Assembly: GCF_036059255.1 (NCBI RefSeq)
Contig: NZ_CP107947.1
Coordinates: 3,596,001-3,660,000, forward strand
Direction: 5' to 3'
DNA: 64,000 nt
From: Micromonospora sp. NBC_00389
GTDB lineage: Bacteria > Actinomycetota > Actinomycetes > Mycobacteriales > Micromonosporaceae
Position numbers and translations under genes: made by a program. Each line of letters opens with the position of its first letter. Within the stretch, counting starts at the first letter, position 1. This document shows, one piece after another, positions 44,473 through 53,302 of this stretch. The notes below the pieces were generated by a model. The model did not search any database. It saw only the letters and a program-made list of their open reading frames with translations, and was not told the DNA's origin.

Positions 44473-46100
44473 CGGCGGCAGCCGGACCCGCCGACCGTCC
44501 GGCCTCGGCGTGGGCGCCGCTGCGGACCGCGGCCTACCGCAACCTGTGGCTGGCCCTGCTCGCCGCCAACATCGGCACCTGGATGCAGACGGTCGGCGCG
44601 CAGTGGTTGCTGATCCACCACTCCAACGCCTCCACCCTGGTCGCCCTGGTCCAGACCGCCAGCCTGCTGCCGGTGCTGCTGCTGGCGCTGCCCGCCGGCG
44701 TGCTGGCCGACAACTTCGACCGCCGACATCTGTTGATCGCCGTGCAGCTGTTCCTGGTCGTGGTGGCGCTGGCGCTGACCCTGCTCACCGTGACCGACCG
44801 GATGCCGCCGGCGCTGCTGCTCACGCTCACCTTCGCGTTCGGGGTCGGGCAGGCGCTCACCCTGCCGGCCTGGGCGGCGGTGATCCCGGAGCTGGTGCCG
44901 CAGGGTCAACTGCGGGCGGCGTCCGCGCTCGGTTCGATCAGCGTGAACGTGGCGCGGGCGGTCGGGCCGGCGGTGGCCGGCGTGCTGATCGCGTGGACCG
45001 GTGTCGCCCCGGTCTTCGCGCTCAATGCCGTCGCGTTTCTGATCTTCACGTACGCGTTGGTGCGCTGGCGACCCGGCAACGCTCGTGCGGTCGAGGTGCC
45101 CGAGCGGTTCGCCGCGGCGCTGCGCGCCGGTGGCCGCTACGTGAAGCACTCGCCGACCGTGCGTCGGCTGCTGCGCCGCTCCCTGGTCTTCGTGGTCCCG
45201 GCCAGCGCACTCTGGGCACTGTTGCCGCTGGTGGCTGCCCGGCGGCTCGGGCTGGGCTCCGGCGGGTACGGGCTGCTGCTGGCCGCCCTCGGGGTCGGGG
45301 CCATCGTGGGTGGGCTGCTGCTGGCCGTGATCCGGACCCGGCTGTCGGCCAATCAGCTCCTGCTGATCGCCGGGGTGCTGTTCACCATCTCGCTGGCCGT
45401 GGTCGGCGCGGTACCGGTGGTGCCGCTGGTGCTCCTCGCCCTGCTGCCCGCCGGGATGGCCTGGGTGACGGTGCTGGCCAACGTCAACGCCGAGATGCAG
45501 CTCTTCCTACCGAGCTGGGTGCGGGCCCGGGGGTTGGCCGTCTACCAGGTGTGCTTCGCCGGTGGGCAGGCGGTCGGTGCGCTCGTCTGGGGGCTGTTGG
45601 CCGACGTGGCCGGGCTGGTCCTCGCCTATCTCGCGGCGGCGGGGTTGATGCTGGTCGGCACCGTGACCAGTCAGATCTGGCCGCTTCCGGACCTGCGGAC
45701 GGTGAACCGTGACCCGGCGGCCTACTGGCCGGAACTGCACCTGGCGTACGAGCCGGACCCCGGGGTGGGGCCGGTGCTGGTGACGGTGCAGTACACCGTC
45801 CAGCCGGAGCGGACGCAACCGTTCCTGGTCGCGATGGACCTGGTGCGTGGTGCCCGCCAGCGGACCGGCGCGATGCGTTGGGGGCTGTTCCGGCCGGCCG
45901 AGACCACGAACCTGTTCGTCGAGGTGTACGTGGTGCCGTCCTGGGGCGAGCACCTGCGCCAGCACGGCGGCCGGTTGACGGGCGAGGACCGCCAGGCCGA
46001 GGAGCGGGCGCGGGAGCTGACCGACGGCGAACCGGAGGTTCGTCATCTGGTGCCGGCCGCCGCCGGCCCGACGCTGCGCGACAACGACGAAGGTGTGTGA
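44469..46100 (+). CDS. MFS transporter fused to a monooxygenase-like ABM domain
   Basis: This 543-residue protein has an EntS/MFS_3-type exporter with about eleven to twelve hydrophobic segments (residues ~20-410). The typical NIGTWMQTVGAQWLL start and the D-x-x-DRRHLLI loop motif are present. A cytoplasmic C-terminal domain of about 110 residues (430-540) resembles the antibiotic biosynthesis monooxygenase (ABM) fold (VLVTVQYTVQPERTQPFLVAM, GAMRWGLFRPAE, VEVYVVPSWGEHLRQHG). Such fusions occur in actinobacteria and proteobacteria. The start is GTG at 44469. Coupled to the SDR, it may export or process a related metabolite. Confidence 0.85.
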   Translation: MTAAAGPADRPASAWAPLRTAAYRNLWLALLAANIGTWMQTVGAQWLLIHHSNASTLVALVQTASLLPVLLLALPAGVLADNFDRRHLLIAVQLFLVVVALALTLLTVTDRMPPALLLTLTFAFGVGQALTLPAWAAVIPELVPQGQLRAASALGSISVNVARAVGPAVAGVLIAWTGVAPVFALNAVAFLIFTYALVRWRPGNARAVEVPERFAAALRAGGRYVKHSPTVRRLLRRSLVFVVPASALWALLPLVAARRLGLGSGGYGLLLAALGVGAIVGGLLLAVIRTRLSANQLLLIAGVLFTISLAVVGAVPVVPLVLLALLPAGMAWVTVLANVNAEMQLFLPSWVRARGLAVYQVCFAGGQAVGALVWGLLADVAGLVLAYLAAAGLMLVGTVTSQIWPLPDLRTVNRDPAAYWPELHLAYEPDPGVGPVLVTVQYTVQPERTQPFLVAMDLVRGARQRTGAMRWGLFRPAETTNLFVEVYVVPSWGEHLRQHGGRLTGEDRQAEERARELTDGEPEVRHLVPAAAGPTLRDNDEGV

Positions 46101-46248
46101 TCCGGCGGCTGCGCGTCAACGCGGCGTCACAATCGCGCTGATCGGCGTAGTGGACGCGTGAAAGCCGTCGCCGACGCCCGCCGCGGTGCGCTGATATGGC
46201 CATTGGCGGGTCCGAGGTACGGGCCGTCGCCCTCGCCGGAGGCGTGCT

Positions 46249-46626
46249 GTGGTTGTCGATCAGGAGCAGAGGACCGCGGCGGCCGGCGGATCGACGCCGA
46301 CCGGGATTAGTGTGGCGATCGGTTGGGCGGTCATGATCGGTGCGGCGCTGCTCGCGGGGGCGCTGTTCTCCCCGGCGGAACTGCCGGCCCGGACGCTGCT
46401 CATGTCTGTCGCCGCCGGGGCGTACGCGGCGGTGGTGGCCGATCTCCGCGCGGTCGTCGCGGTCACCGGGCTGGCCATGGCCACCTTCGTCGGCTTCCTC
46501 GCGCACCGCTTCGGTGAGCTGACCGGTGGCGGGGACGCCTGGTCGTACGCCATCGTGATCGCCTTCGCGGCCACGCTCGGGGCGGGATACCGCTGGTTGC
46601 GGTCGATCGCCCCGGCGGGCGACTGA
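46249..46626 (+). CDS. Small membrane protein of unknown function
   Basis: This 125-residue protein has four hydrophobic segments (about 22-42, 47-65, 66-85 and 97-113) connected by very short loops. No family was recognised. GGAGG at 46238-46242 supports the GTG at 46249. It stands alone between the MFS and TetR genes. Confidence 0.65.
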   Translation: MVVDQEQRTAAAGGSTPTGISVAIGWAVMIGAALLAGALFSPAELPARTLLMSVAAGAYAAVVADLRAVVAVTGLAMATFVGFLAHRFGELTGGGDAWSYAIVIAFAATLGAGYRWLRSIAPAGD

Positions 46627-46668
46627 CCGTCGGGCCGGCGCGCGGCGTACGGCGTACGCCCGCGTTGT

Positions 46669-46683
46669 TAGGATTGCCGCACC
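46669..46683 (+). promoter_or_regulatory. -10 element close to the TetR start
   Basis: TAGGAT (46669-46674) lies nine bases before the ATG at 46684, so the mRNA leader is at most a few bases. Confidence 0.5.
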
Positions 46684-47463
46684 ATGGCGAGTGAGCGCAA
46701 GGCGACGGCGGACCCGGCCCGCAGCCTGGCCATCCTCTGGCGCACCCGGGAGCCGACCAGCCGCAGCGCCGGGCCGGGGCTCAGCGTCGACCGGATCGTC
46801 CGTGCCGCCATCGGCATCGTGGACGCCGAGGGCCTCGACGCGCTGACCATGCGCCGGGTCGCTGAGGCGCTGGGCGTCGGCACGATGTCGGTCTACACCT
46901 ACGTGCCGGGCAAGGCCGAACTCGTCGACGTCCTGATCGACACGGTGTACGGCGAGATGCCCCGCGCCGCCGTCGCGGGGGACTGGCGGGCCCGGCTGGA
47001 GCGGATCGCCCGGGACAATCTCGTGCTCTACCAGCGCCATCCCTGGATGCTGCGGGCCGAGACGACGACCCGGCCGGTGCTCGGTCCCCACCTGCTGGCC
47101 AAGTACGACCACGAGCTCACCGCGATCGCCGACATCGGGCTCACCGACGTGGAGATGGACGCGGTGCTCACCCTCGTCCTCGGGCACGTGAAGAGCGCCG
47201 CGCGTGCCGCGTCCGAGGTGGTCGACCTGGAGCGGGAGACCGGCATGACCGACGGCCAGTGGTGGCAGTCGCACGCGCCCTGGCTGGAGACGTTCATGAC
47301 GGCCGGCAGCTATCCGACCGCCGCGCGGGTCGGTACCGCGGCGGGCCAGCAGCACGGCGCCGCGTACGGGCCGGAGTACGCCTTCGAGTTCGGCCTGCAA
47401 CGCGTCCTCGACGGCATCTCGGTGGTGGTCGCCGAGCGGGCGGCCGCCGGCCAACCCGGGTAG
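46684..47463 (+). CDS. TetR-family transcriptional regulator
   Basis: This 259-residue protein has a TetR N-terminal helix-turn-helix (about residues 38-85; IVRAAIGIVDAEGLDALTMR, RVAEALGVGTMSVYTYVPGK). A C-terminal TetR_C ligand domain follows, of the type seen in TetA-class repressors (residues 95-255). An N-terminal extension of about 35 residues precedes the HTH. It is longer than the family average. It may control the following LtrA gene or a distant exporter; nothing in the sequence proves the target. Confidence 0.88.
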   Translation: MASERKATADPARSLAILWRTREPTSRSAGPGLSVDRIVRAAIGIVDAEGLDALTMRRVAEALGVGTMSVYTYVPGKAELVDVLIDTVYGEMPRAAVAGDWRARLERIARDNLVLYQRHPWMLRAETTTRPVLGPHLLAKYDHELTAIADIGLTDVEMDAVLTLVLGHVKSAARAASEVVDLERETGMTDGQWWQSHAPWLETFMTAGSYPTAARVGTAAGQQHGAAYGPEYAFEFGLQRVLDGISVVVAERAAAGQPG

Positions 47464-47633
47464 CCCGACCCGATCGCCAGCCGGTGTCGCCGCGGTCCGG
47501 GGTACCGCGCCACCAGGGGCTCGTCCGCCTCGGCGACCGTGATCCGCCCGGACCCGGCTGAACCCGCCCAGCCACCGCCCTTCGGGTGGTACGACTGGGA
47601 CGGCGGTGGCATCGGGGGCCGGGAAGGATGGCG

Positions 47634-48836
47634 ATGGCGAACGGGCTTCCCGGGCGGCTGCTGCAGCGGCGGGAAGACCCGCGCCGGGCGTCGTTCCTGG
47701 AACTCTTCTTCGACCTGGCCTTCATCTTCGCGCTGACCCGGCTGTCCCGGGCACTGCTCAACGACCTCAGCCTCCACGTCGCCTTCCAGGTGCTCCTGCT
47801 GCTGGCCGCGATCTGGTGGGTGTGGTTCGTGACCGCCTGGTCGGCGGACTGGTTCGACCCGCGTACCCCGCTGATCGTCGCCCTGCTGCTCTGGGTGATG
47901 TTCGGCGGGCTGCTGATGGCCGCCGTCGTGCCCACCGCGTTCGGCAGGCACGCCATGGTGTTCGCCGTCGCGTACGTGGCCATCCACCTGGGCCGGGCCG
48001 CCCTGCTGATCCCCGCCCTGCGGGGGCACCCGCTGCAGCTGCGTACCGCCCGGGTGGCGATCTGGTTCGCCGCCTCCGGCGTGCTGTGGGTGGTCGGGGC
48101 GGCCGTCGCCTCGGCCCGGGAGGTGCTGTGGACCCTCGCCCTGGTCCTGGAGTACGTCCTGGCGCGCCTGGGCTGGCCGACGCCGCGGCTCGGCCGCAGC
48201 TCCTGGCCGGACCTCCAGGTGAACGGCGAACATCTCTCGGAGCGCTACCAGCAGATCTTCATCATCGCGTTGGGTGAGCTGATCCTGATGTCCGGCCTCG
48301 CGTACGGCGACTCCGGCTTCGACTGGCAGCGCACCCTGGCGTTCGCCGGGGCGTTCCTGACCGCGGTGGCCCTCGCCCGGCTCTATCTGGTGCCCGCCGG
48401 CGGGCGGCTGGGCGCCGCCATCGAAGCGGCCGGTCCGCCCGGTAGCCGGCTCGCGCTGCTCGCCGGCTACCTGCACCTCGTCATGATCGCCGGGGTCCTG
48501 GCCACGTCGGTCGGCATGGAGTTGGCGATCACCGACCCGAGGTCGCGCGAGCCGGCCGCACTGGCCGTGGCCGTCACGGGTCCGGTGCTGTTCCTGCTCG
48601 GGCGGATCCTGCTCTCGGTGGTGGTCGACGGCAGCCTGTCCTGGCCCCGGCTGATCGTGGTGCCGATGATCGTGGTGGGCGGCTTCGCGAGCGTGGAGCT
48701 GCCACTGCTCGGTGCCGGCGCGATCGTCACCGTCCTGCTTCTGATGGTGATCGCGGCCGAGGATCTGCTGGACCGGAGTCGCTGGCGCCGATCGGCCCAC
48801 GCGGGCGTGGCCGTTGAACGGCGGCGGCATGGGTAG
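47634..48836 (+). CDS. LtrA (low-temperature requirement A) family membrane protein
   Basis: This 400-residue membrane protein has about eleven hydrophobic segments and the LtrA family marks RASFLELFFDLAFIFALTRL (near the start) and ERYQQIFIIALGELILMSG (about 205). The conserved Glu/Asp in membrane segments (LELFFDL, GELI) are present. The family's function is unknown. The ATG at 47634 is preferred over one six bases earlier because GGGAAGGA is then well spaced. Its stop overlaps the next ATG region, so the next gene is coupled. Confidence 0.85.
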   Translation: MANGLPGRLLQRREDPRRASFLELFFDLAFIFALTRLSRALLNDLSLHVAFQVLLLLAAIWWVWFVTAWSADWFDPRTPLIVALLLWVMFGGLLMAAVVPTAFGRHAMVFAVAYVAIHLGRAALLIPALRGHPLQLRTARVAIWFAASGVLWVVGAAVASAREVLWTLALVLEYVLARLGWPTPRLGRSSWPDLQVNGEHLSERYQQIFIIALGELILMSGLAYGDSGFDWQRTLAFAGAFLTAVALARLYLVPAGGRLGAAIEAAGPPGSRLALLAGYLHLVMIAGVLATSVGMELAITDPRSREPAALAVAVTGPVLFLLGRILLSVVVDGSLSWPRLIVVPMIVVGGFASVELPLLGAGAIVTVLLLMVIAAEDLLDRSRWRRSAHAGVAVERRRHG

Positions 48837-51018
48837 TCAACCGGAGTCGCCGCGCCACCGCGACGGGCCGGGGCGGTACGACATCGTGGAGTTGCGCGTG
48901 CACGGCGTGTCCGGGGCGCGACCGGAGCGTGTCCTCGACCGGGCGGACGTCCAGCAGGTCGCCGGCGACCGCAGTGGCGGCTTCCACCGTCCGGTGCCCG
49001 AGCGGCCGGACGACGCCGCCGACCCGGACGGGGTGACGCTGGAGGCGTACCGGTGGGGCGACCTGCCCTCGGGCACCGTGGCCCGGACGCTGTCCCTGGT
49101 CTTCCTGCTGCCGTTCATGCTCAGCAACGTGGCGGTCTGGATGCGACCGGTCGACCGGCGGAGCGGTCCCGGTGTTTCCGTGCTGTGCCGGCTCCTCGCG
49201 CTCAACCTCACCGTGGTGTACGTGCTGTCGATCGCCGGGGTCGCGCTCGACCTGCTCGCCTGGCGGTGTCTCGAGGTCGCCCAGTGTCCGGCACCCTTCA
49301 CCACGATGACCGAGCTCAACGGCCGGCAGGTGGGGCAGCGACTGGCGGTGCTGGCTCTGCTCCCGGTCGCCGCCGTCGCCTTCCTCCGCCTGCTCGGAAC
49401 CCGCCGATCCCGTCCGTCCGGCAACCCGCTGTGGGCCGTCGAGCCGCTGGTGGGGCGGCTGCGGGCGATCCACGTGGCCGCCGCGCTCGCCGTGCTCGAC
49501 GTGGTGTTGCTCGCGGCCCGTTCCACCGGCGGCCGGACGGCGTGGACGACCGTGCTGCTGGCGCTCAGCGGAGCGGTGCTGCTGGCCTGCGTCGGCCTGC
49601 TCGCCGCCCCCGGGCTGCTGGACGGGGCGTCGACCGCGCGGGCGGCCACCCGGACCGCCGGTACCTTACGGGCGTTGGCGTACGGCCTGAGCGCGGCCAC
49701 CTTCGCCGCCGTCGCCCTGGACGGGCGCGACTGGCAGTCGTCGGCCGGGCTGCCGGGCTACGACCAGATCGCCGGCTGGGCGAAGCTAGGCCAGATGACG
49801 CTGCTGGTAGTGCTCAGCGGGCTGGTGCTGTGGCACCACGGCCGGGGGGACCGCCAATCCCCGCTGGCGCGTGGGCTGGGCGCGGCGGTCATCGCGGCTA
49901 TCGCGGTCGGCCTGGCCGGCGCGTTCGCCTCCGATCTGGTCTACCAGACCGGGCACCTGCTCGGCGGCTACCGCGGCGACGGTGGGCCGCCGCTGTCGTA
50001 CCGGTGGACGATCCTGGCATTCTTCCTCCACGTGGCCGCGGCGGTGGTGCTGTGCGGCGCGTTGACCCTCACCTCGCGGCGCCGCCGGTGGCGGGCCGCG
50101 GCGGCGATCACCGCCCGGGACTTCCCGGTGCCCCCGCCGGGAGCCGCCGGGCAGCTGCGGCGGGTGACGAAGGCCATCGCCCAGGCGCGGTTCACCGAGT
50201 GGCTGGGAAGGCTCGCCGTGACGTACGCGGCGCTGGCGGCGATCGGCCTGACCACGAGCCTGCTGGGCCTGTTCGGGCTCGAACCGGACCAGTTGGCGCG
50301 GCGTCTTTTCGGGCTGCCGGCTGGGGCCGTCGGTGTCGGCCTCGCCGTGGGCAGCTACCTCACCGCCGGCGTGGTGCTCGCCCTGCTGTTGGGTGGGGTC
50401 CTCGCCTACCGGACGGCGTGGTTCCGCCGGCACGTGGGGATCCTGTGGGACCTGGGTACCTTCTGGCCCCGGGCCGCCCACCCGTTCGCACCCCCGAGCT
50501 ACGCAGACCGCGCGGTGCCGGAATTGGCCGACCGGATCACCCAGCTCGCCGAGCGACACGCCGGGGTGCTGCTCTGCGGGCACAGCCACGGCTCTGCGCT
50601 GCTGGCCCTCGCGGTGCTGCGGCTGCCCCCGGAGGTGCGCCAACGGGTCGCGCTGCTCACCTACGGGTCCCCGCTGGGCCGCCTGTACGCCCGGCTGTTC
50701 CCGGCGTACCTGAACGACGAGGTGCTCCGCGAGGTGGGGAAGCGGATCGGGTGGCGGTGGCTGAACCTGTGGCGGGACACCGATCCGGTCGGCGGCTGGA
50801 TCTTCGCGGCGCACCGGCCCGGCGATCCGCCTCCGGACACCACCGACCCCGCCGCGCGGGTCGACCGGCGGCTGCGGGACCCGCGGGACGTGGTGCCGCC
50901 GTCGGGGGACCGTCAGCCGCCGCTGCTGCGGGGACACCAGCCGGGCGAGTCCGATCCCGAGTTCCGGGCGGCGGTGCGCGAGCTCGCCGGACGGCTACGC
51001 GACCAGGGCCGTACCTGA
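48829..51018 (+). CDS. Membrane protein with interrupted alpha/beta-hydrolase (lipase-like) domain
   Basis: This 729-residue protein begins with a hydrolase-like strand YDIVELRVHGVSG (about residue 20) and DPDGVTLEAYRWGDLPSG. About ten hydrophobic segments follow (residues 85-540). It then returns to a hydrolase fold with the nucleophile elbow GHSHGS (about 584-589) and LLTYGSPLGRLYARLFPAYLN. The HGVSG and GHSHG parts together look like one lipase-type catalytic domain split by a membrane block. Related proteins are actinobacterial hypotheticals. Its ATG at 48829 overlaps the end of the LtrA gene. Confidence 0.75.
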   Translation: MGSQPESPRHRDGPGRYDIVELRVHGVSGARPERVLDRADVQQVAGDRSGGFHRPVPERPDDAADPDGVTLEAYRWGDLPSGTVARTLSLVFLLPFMLSNVAVWMRPVDRRSGPGVSVLCRLLALNLTVVYVLSIAGVALDLLAWRCLEVAQCPAPFTTMTELNGRQVGQRLAVLALLPVAAVAFLRLLGTRRSRPSGNPLWAVEPLVGRLRAIHVAAALAVLDVVLLAARSTGGRTAWTTVLLALSGAVLLACVGLLAAPGLLDGASTARAATRTAGTLRALAYGLSAATFAAVALDGRDWQSSAGLPGYDQIAGWAKLGQMTLLVVLSGLVLWHHGRGDRQSPLARGLGAAVIAAIAVGLAGAFASDLVYQTGHLLGGYRGDGGPPLSYRWTILAFFLHVAAAVVLCGALTLTSRRRRWRAAAAITARDFPVPPPGAAGQLRRVTKAIAQARFTEWLGRLAVTYAALAAIGLTTSLLGLFGLEPDQLARRLFGLPAGAVGVGLAVGSYLTAGVVLALLLGGVLAYRTAWFRRHVGILWDLGTFWPRAAHPFAPPSYADRAVPELADRITQLAERHAGVLLCGHSHGSALLALAVLRLPPEVRQRVALLTYGSPLGRLYARLFPAYLNDEVLREVGKRIGWRWLNLWRDTDPVGGWIFAAHRPGDPPPDTTDPAARVDRRLRDPRDVVPPSGDRQPPLLRGHQPGESDPEFRAAVRELAGRLRDQGRT

Positions 51019-51053
51019 ACGGTCGACGGATCAGGGTCGTCGGGAGCCGTTCG

Positions 51054-51449
51054 TCACCGGTCCTCCGGCAGCCGTTCGGACTCCGCGACCACCGCACGGA
51101 CCTTGCGCAGGGTGGCGTCGGGCGAGCGGATCGCGGCACGCCACCGGTCGAGGGTCCGAGTGAGCACCCGGACCACGAACTGCAGCTGGTTGACCTGTTC
51201 GCGCAGCACCCCCAGCTCCGATCGGGCGCTCAGCGCCTCTTCCTCCAACTCGGTGATCCGGCTCTGCAGCGGTTGTACCAGGGTGATGGCGGCCTCGGTG
51301 AGGGTGTCGGCGGCGTCGGCCTTGAACTTGCCGCGTTGCACCACGACGGTGGCGATGGCGGCCAGGCCGGTGGTGCCGCCGAGGATGCCGAATACGCTGA
51401 GCGCCACCTGCAGCCACGGGGGTGCGGCGGGCGCCGGTGTGGAGATCAC
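51054..51449 (-). CDS. Small membrane/coiled-coil protein, phage-like
   Basis: This 131-residue protein has one membrane segment (about 12-35; LQVALSVFGILGGTTGLAAIAT). A KFKAD turn and a long coiled coil follow (about 55-110; LQSRITELEEEALSARSE). The layout resembles accessory membrane proteins in the lysis or tail regions of actinophages. GTG at 51449 overlaps the upstream gene stop (GTGA). No other phage genes are adjacent. Confidence 0.7.
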   Translation of the reverse strand: MISTPAPAAPPWLQVALSVFGILGGTTGLAAIATVVVQRGKFKADAADTLTEAAITLVQPLQSRITELEEEALSARSELGVLREQVNQLQFVVRVLTRTLDRWRAAIRSPDATLRKVRAVVAESERLPEDR

Positions 51450-51895
51450 GTGACACCGCCTTCTACCGGTGCGTCGCCTATGCACTGGCTGGCCCGGGCC
51501 AGCCGGCGCAGGTCGATGGCGATCTGGGCGGCGCGCCACAGGGACCCGACCGCGAGCGCGGTGATGAACGACGCTGCCGCGGTGGCCTGTCGGCCCGACA
51601 CGACCAGCAGCGCCATCGTGTACATGCCGCTGATGGTGCCGAACACCAGGACCGACGCGAGCTCGATGCCGAGCCCGGTGGCGAGCCGGCCGGGCCACAG
51701 GATGCCCAGCATGCCGCCCACACCGACCAGGACCAGACCGATCTCCCAGCCGAACTGGATCGGCAACGGCATGGACATCTGGACCGACGTGGGTCGGACG
51801 CCGAGCAGCAGCATGAGGACACCGCAGATGGGGGCCATGGCCAGGGCGGCCACCTCGAACGGCTGGTGCCGGGACCGGATGCGCAGATGTCCCAC
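51446..51895 (-). CDS. Four-segment membrane protein, phage-like
   Basis: This 149-residue protein has four hydrophobic segments and the pattern RSRHQPFEVAALAMAPICG, GWEIGLVLVGVGGMLGI, SGMYTMALLVVSGRQA and AVGSLWRAAQI. I recall this pattern from membrane proteins of actinophages and integrated relics. GTG at 51895 is preferred over the ATG at 51919 because GGGAG lies five bases before it. It is coupled to the coiled-coil protein encoded next. Confidence 0.7.
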   Translation of the reverse strand: MGHLRIRSRHQPFEVAALAMAPICGVLMLLLGVRPTSVQMSMPLPIQFGWEIGLVLVGVGGMLGILWPGRLATGLGIELASVLVFGTISGMYTMALLVVSGRQATAAASFITALAVGSLWRAAQIAIDLRRLARASQCIGDAPVEGGVT

Positions 51896-52268
51896 GGCAA
51901 CTCCCTGGTCGAGGACCATCGTCAGCCGCCGACGGCCGGTGGGCGGTGCCGTGGTGGGCCGTGATCGGCCCCTGCGGTCCGCGTGGCAAGCCCTGGGTCG
52001 GGGTGTGGACGGTCGGTGGTCGAGGAGATGAGCGACTCGCCGCCGTTGGCTGGCCGGTTACTGCCTGTGTATCACCGGTGACTGCTTGGCGTCCACCTGG
52101 TGTCACGTCACATATCCGCAGGTCAGGGTCCATTTCGGGGGGCGGAGGCCCGGCTTGTGCGCTGCGGGCCGGGAGAAGGGGTCGGTGGGCCGGCCGCCAT
52201 GGCGTTCAGTGGCGATGAGTGTCGGAAATCTTACTTGCCGTGACGTGGCGGCCGGCCCGTTGGATCGG
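51896..52268. other. Intergenic region with nothing recognised
   Basis: This 373-base stretch separates the phage-like pair from the dehalogenase-like gene. It has an imperfect direct repeat GGTTACTGCCTG / GGTGACTGCTTG near 52060-52090. No gene, strong hairpin or promoter is convincing. Confidence 0.4.
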
Positions 52269-53147
52269 TTAGCGGGCGAGCAGGGCGCGCAGTGCCCGGA
52301 CCACCTCGGCCGGTGCCTCCTCCGCCATGAAGTGCCCGCAGGTGACCGTCCGGTGCTCCAGATCCGGCGCCCAGGCCCGCCACACCCCGGCCGCGTCGTA
52401 GCCGAGCGCCGCGCCCCAGTCCTGTTGCAGCACGGTCACCGGCATCCGCAGCTGGTTACCTGCTGCCCGGTCGGCGGTGTCGTGGGCGACGTCGACACCG
52501 GCGGACGCCCGGTAGTCGGCGACGATCGAGGTGACCGCGGCCCGGGACGCGCTCAGATACGCGGCCCGCACGTCCGCCGGCAACGCCTCCGGATCGCGGG
52601 TCCAGATGTCCAGGAAGTGGCCGAAGAAGGCGTCCGGGCTGCCAGCGATCAGCTCCTCGGGCAGGCCGGGCGGCTGCGCCATCAGGTACAGGTGGAAGGC
52701 GACCGAGGCGTTGGCGCCGTGCAGCACGTCCCACATGTCCAGGGTGGGCAGCACGTCGAGCATGGCGAGCTGGGTGATCGCCTCCGGGTGGTCGAGGCCG
52801 GCGCGGAACGCGACCAGGGCACCCCGGTCGTGCCCGGCCAGCGCGAAGCGCTCGTGGCCGAGCGCGGCGGCCAGCGCCACGATGTCGTCGCCCATGGTGC
52901 GTTTGGCGTACACGTTGCCGTCGGTGTCGACGGGCTTGTCGCTCTCGCCGTAGCCGCGCAGGTCGGGGCAGATGACCGTGTGGTCGGCGGCCAGGTCGGC
53001 CGCAACGTGCCGCCACATGAGGTGGGTCTGTGGAAAGCCGTGCAGCAGCACGATCGCGGGCCCGGAGCCGCCCACGGCGACGTTGAGCGTCACGCCGTCG
53101 GCGACGGTGACGCGTCGGTAGTCGAATCCGTTGATTCTGGGATCCAC
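52269..53147 (-). CDS. Alpha/beta hydrolase, haloacetate-dehalogenase-like
   Basis: This 292-residue cytoplasmic hydrolase has the oxyanion HGFPQ (about 36-40), DLRGYGESDKP (about 64) and the nucleophile elbow GHDRGA with Asp as nucleophile (about 105). An Asp nucleophile and the DLRGYGxSxKP motif are typical of fluoroacetate and haloacetate dehalogenases and some epoxide hydrolases. The acid/base His is in TVTCGHFMAEEAP (about 272). The usual halide-binding His-Trp pair of fluoroacetate dehalogenase is not evident, so its true substrate is uncertain. GTG at 53147 has AGGAAGG upstream. Confidence 0.82.
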   Translation of the reverse strand: MDPRINGFDYRRVTVADGVTLNVAVGGSGPAIVLLHGFPQTHLMWRHVAADLAADHTVICPDLRGYGESDKPVDTDGNVYAKRTMGDDIVALAAALGHERFALAGHDRGALVAFRAGLDHPEAITQLAMLDVLPTLDMWDVLHGANASVAFHLYLMAQPPGLPEELIAGSPDAFFGHFLDIWTRDPEALPADVRAAYLSASRAAVTSIVADYRASAGVDVAHDTADRAAGNQLRMPVTVLQQDWGAALGYDAAGVWRAWAPDLEHRTVTCGHFMAEEAPAEVVRALRALLAR

Positions 53148-53290
53148 GGGGGAACACCTTCCTGGTGAGCGGGGCCGGCGCGGGTGGTGGCCCGTCGCCG
53201 TCGTACGTCGTCGAGCCTGCTCGGCGGTGATCAGCAGCCGGTCAGCGTCCGATCAGTGCCGGCGGCTGCGGCGGGCCGCGTGCACCTGCC

Positions 53291-53302
53291 TAGATTGGTG
53301 CC
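53291..53302 (+). promoter_or_regulatory. -10 element for a leaderless regulator start
   Basis: TAGATT (53291-53296) lies six bases before the ATG at 53303. Confidence 0.55.

Noticed and set aside
49053..52031. 992-codon open frame on the plus strand
   Set aside because: Frame-shifted shadow of the membrane hydrolase gene, Arg/Gly/Pro-rich without membrane segments.
51946..52218. 90-codon open frame on the plus strand in an intergenic gap
   Set aside because: No ribosome-binding site, Gly/Trp/Arg-rich composition and no similarity to anything recognised.
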